Below are positions 7,947-9,690 of a DNA stretch of 9,690 bases, in pieces. Source of the DNA: Chitinophagales bacterium (GTDB lineage Bacteria; Bacteroidota; Bacteroidia; Chitinophagales; JADIYW01); NCBI GenBank assembly GCA_020848315.1, contig JADLAH010000014.1, positions 1 through 9,690 on the forward strand, read 5' to 3'. The position numbers were made by a program, and so were the translations under genes. A model generated the notes under the pieces. The model was not told where the DNA came from. It saw only the letters and a list, made by a program, of their open reading frames with translations, and did no database searches. Numbering within the stretch: the first letter of the stretch is position 1; each line of letters begins with the position of its first letter.

Positions 7947-8780
7947 TTACTCCGTTACCCGTTCATTCCGGTAAAACCAATACAGCAAAAAGACGCTCAT
8001 AGCGGTGAAGAAATGCCACAGTGTATGTCCCTGATAGAAAGATGTCGGGTCGCAGCCAATTTTCTTGACATCCAACGTGCGGAGAATATCCGCGACTATC
8101 ATAAACAGTGCCCCCAATACGGCAATGGAAAGCCGGAATCCTGTTTTATTACTACGGTAATTGAGAACGGTGAGCACCAGAATAATCAGTATCAGTAAGG
8201 GAAGCAGCACGATGGATTTTATCCGCAGGTGCAATTCAATAAATATTACCACACTGACGACAAGTCCGGACAGCAAAAACCATCTGTTTCGCCAGACGGA
8301 GAAAGTCGCGGTATATCGTCGGAACACTGCAATCCCTATCAGAGCGAGGCAGACACTGTAGGTGCCGTTCATATCCACCCGCTGTCCGACCCACGTCATA
8401 GATGCGTGGAAGAAGGCACTGCCCATCGCCAGATACACCAGGCAAGCCCCCACAAAATAGGAAAGCGGTGGAAATTGCTGCAATACATTCAAACCTGTAG
8501 CCGATAGATTTTTCCGGTCGAAATTAGCTACACCGATCACTATCATGCCTAAAAAGAAATACGCAAGATTGGAATAAGTGTTCATCCTTTGGTGGAAGAA
8601 ATGTTCCGTTCGGTTGAGTTCACAATATTCCGTTGTCAAAGCCGACTTACTGACACGCATGCCATCCCAGCAGGTGCCGTCGAGCTGACTATTGAGAATG
8701 AAGAAAACGCCCCACATCAGCAGTGTGGCGGCCAGCGCTGAAATATATATTCGCAGTATAGGCAGTTGATGCGTATTCAT
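7947..8780 (-). CDS. ceramidase-family (CREST) integral membrane hydrolase
   Basis: A 277-residue protein with about seven hydrophobic helices. Conserved points of the alkaline ceramidase/CREST superfamily are visible in order: EYCELN (51-56), NTYSNLAYF (67-75), Ser121 and His125 in GSAFFHAS, Asp136 in GQRVDMNG, and His252/His256 in GHTLWHFF. The spacings Ser-x3-His, His-x10-Asp and His-x3-His equal those of the zinc site of human ACER3 as I recall it (Ser77, His81, Asp92, His217, His221). A zinc-dependent amidase acting on a ceramide or other lipid amide in the membrane is therefore plausible; the actual substrate is unknown. The calcium-site residues differ (see findings). The start ATG (complement of 8778-8780) is followed by the first helix at about 11-29. 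It lies downstream of ftsH on the same strand but is separated by a strong terminator, and it converges on bshA. Confidence 0.8.
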   Translation of the reverse strand: MNTHQLPILRIYISALAATLLMWGVFFILNSQLDGTCWDGMRVSKSALTTEYCELNRTEHFFHQRMNTYSNLAYFFLGMIVIGVANFDRKNLSATGLNVLQQFPPLSYFVGACLVYLAMGSAFFHASMTWVGQRVDMNGTYSVCLALIGIAVFRRYTATFSVWRNRWFLLSGLVVSVVIFIELHLRIKSIVLLPLLILIILVLTVLNYRSNKTGFRLSIAVLGALFMIVADILRTLDVKKIGCDPTSFYQGHTLWHFFTAMSVFLLYWFYRNERVTE

Positions 8781-8792
8781 TTATGCTAACAT

Positions 8793-8820
8793 ACAAAATA
8801 AAGCGGACAAAATAAAGCGG
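8793..8820. repeat. perfect 14-bp tandem duplication
   Basis: ACAAAATAAAGCGG occurs twice without a mismatch or spacer (8793-8806 and 8807-8820). The last four bases of the second copy are the outer edge of the ftsH terminator stem, and the rest is its T-tract read on the - strand. The first copy therefore looks like a slippage duplication of the terminator's 3' edge. Confidence 0.95.
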
Positions 8821-8841
8821 GCGCCACGTCGTGGCGCCCGC
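8807..8841 (-). terminator. rho-independent terminator of ftsH
   Basis: Two perfectly complementary 11-base arms, GCGGGCGCCAC (8817-8827) and GTGGCGCCCGC (8831-8841), flank a 3-base loop; 10 of the 11 pairs are G-C except for the single A-T next to the loop-closing pair. On the - strand the stem is followed by TTTATTTTGT (8816 down to 8807), as expected for intrinsic termination 20 bases after the ftsH stop codon. On the + strand the stem is followed by GCTGTATATA, which is not T-rich, so termination is probably one-directional. A second TTTATTTTGT follows because of the tandem duplication. Confidence 0.88.
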
Positions 8842-8861
8842 GCTGTATATACTTGCAAAAA

Positions 8862-9690
8862 TTAATCTATACTGATGGAAACCGGCAGCGACTCTTCATC
8901 AAAAGTGCGTTTGCCAATCAACTCTTCGAGATCGGACTTGAAGAGGATCTCTTTATCCAGTAATGCTCTCGCGATTTTCTCGAGTTCTCCGCGTCGTTCT
9001 GTCAGCAAATCGAGGGTGCGTTTGTATGCCTTATCAATCAGCTTTCTCACCTCTTCATCTATAGCTGTCGCCGTGTCGTCAGAATATGGTTTGGTGAAAG
9101 TAGTGTCCTGTTGCGGATCGTAGAAAGACACATTTCCGATACGCTCATTCATACCATATACCGTCACCATCGCGTAAGCCAACTGGGTGATGCGTTGCAG
9201 GTCATTCTGCGCACCGGTAGAAATTTTTCCGAAGATAATTTCTTCCGCCGCACGACCGCCGAGTGTCATACAAATCTCATCCATCAGCTGTTCGGTGCGG
9301 TAGAGATATTGTTCTTTCGGCAGGTATTGTGCGTATCCCAACGCCGCGATACCACGCGGAATAATCGTTACTTTCAACAATGGATGTGCATGTTCGAGAT
9401 ACCAACCGCAAATGGCGTGTCCGGCCTCGTGGAAAGCGATAATCTCTTTTTCCTGTGGGGAAATAATCTTATTCTTTTTCTCGAGTCCGCCGATGCTTCT
9501 GTCAATGGCTTCGTTGAAGTCTTCCACTTCCACTTGTGTCTTTTCCTTGCGGGCCGCTACCAACGCCGCTTCATTACACACATTGGCAATTTCCGCACCA
9601 GCAAAACCCGGAGTCAGCGATGCCAGTTTTTCCGGCGTTACATTCTCTCCCAGTTTGGTCAGCTTTTTCAGATGCACCTTGAAGATTTGC
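8862..9690 (-). CDS. ftsH: ATP-dependent zinc metalloprotease FtsH, C-terminal part
   Basis: Membrane-anchored AAA+ protease that degrades misfolded membrane proteins and selected regulators. The reading frame is open to the window edge (QIFK precedes the GTG codon at 9677-9675), so the N-terminal membrane region and most of the ATPase domain lie outside. What remains, about 275 residues, starts in the end of the AAA module: VHLKKL, then [22 protein letters not shown], the lid helix motif. The peptidase domain follows with the zinc motif HEAGH (complement of about 9417-9431) and the third-ligand region [16 protein letters not shown], containing the conserved Asp, followed by MVTVYGMNE. The tail ([18 protein letters not shown] onwards) is normal helical FtsH, ending SLPVSISID. 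No defects are seen. A strong terminator follows 20 bases after the stop. Confidence 0.97.
   Translation of the reverse strand, partial: QIFKVHLKKLTKLGENVTPEKLASLTPGFAGAEIANVCNEAALVAARKEKTQVEVEDFNEAIDRSIGGLEKKNKIISPQEKEIIAFHEAGHAICGWYLEHAHPLLKVTIIPRGIAALGYAQYLPKEQYLYRTEQLMDEICMTLGGRAAEEIIFGKISTGAQNDLQRITQLAYAMVTVYGMNERIGNVSFYDPQQDTTFTKPYSDDTATAIDEEVRKLIDKAYKRTLDLLTERRGELEKIARALLDKEILFKSDLEELIGKRTFDEESLPVSISID

Noticed and set aside
8817..8841. Strong palindrome considered as an operator or attachment site
   Set aside because: Its position 20 bases after the ftsH stop, 3-base loop, high G-C stem and T-tract on the ftsH sense strand fit an intrinsic terminator better.
9675..9677. GTG codon as the start of a short FtsH-like protein
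   Set aside because: The frame stays open upstream to the window edge and reads QIFK before VHLKKL, matching the continuous AAA module of FtsH. The gene is cut by the window and does not start here.
1..9690. Search for a CRISPR array, insertion sequence, prophage, toxin-antitoxin pair or defence system
   Set aside because: There are no spaced direct repeats, no transposase or integrase motifs, and no terminal inverted repeats. All long frames belong to housekeeping or Bacteroidota-typical genes, and the longest gap is about 81 bases.

Overview
The window looks like ordinary chromosome from a member of the Bacteroidota, probably a Chitinophagales- or Sphingobacteria-like lineage. This placement is inferred from gene content and style. 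The genes include FtsH, a bacillithiol synthase (BshA), a DsbD of the three-domain type and a DUF6427-like membrane protein. None of the six complete genes whose upstream region lies in the window has a convincing Shine-Dalgarno sequence. Two short gaps carry the TAnnTTTG -7 element typical of this phylum. Coding density is very high: no gap between genes exceeds about 81 bases, and there is no sign of an insertion sequence, prophage, CRISPR array, tRNA or rRNA.

Layout. Positions 1-1426 hold the last 43 codons of an OppB-type permease and a complete, unusually long OppC-type permease, forming an oligopeptide/dipeptide ABC importer operon whose ATPase and binding-protein genes are not in view. 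Positions 1450-2955 encode a secreted protein of unknown function, closely following the permeases. Positions 2996-3970 encode a polytopic membrane protein resembling DUF6427. Positions 4023-4724 encode PurQ, the glutaminase subunit of FGAM synthase. It is followed after 10 bases by a full-length DsbD reductant conduit (4735-6744) and then, behind its own probable promoter, by BshA (6806-7945), the first enzyme of bacillithiol synthesis. The + strand genes end there.

On the - strand, a ceramidase/CREST-family integral membrane hydrolase (7947-8780) converges on bshA with a single base between the two stop codons. Upstream of it lies ftsH (8862 to the window edge, C-terminal part only). The two are separated by a very strong hairpin terminator whose T-tract side has been duplicated in a perfect 14-bp tandem repeat.

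How the genes relate. oppB-oppC are a transporter unit. dsbD and bshA both concern thiol redox: electron delivery to the periplasm, and the cytosolic low-molecular-weight thiol. Their adjacency may be functional or accidental. The most interesting gene is the ceramidase-like protein. Its zinc-site residues and their spacing match the eukaryotic alkaline ceramidases as I recall them, in a phylum where many members make sphingolipids. I do not see a clearly novel multi-gene system here. The points worth a second look are the ceramidase homologue, the duplicated terminator edge, the extra membrane insert in OppC and the two uncharacterised proteins.
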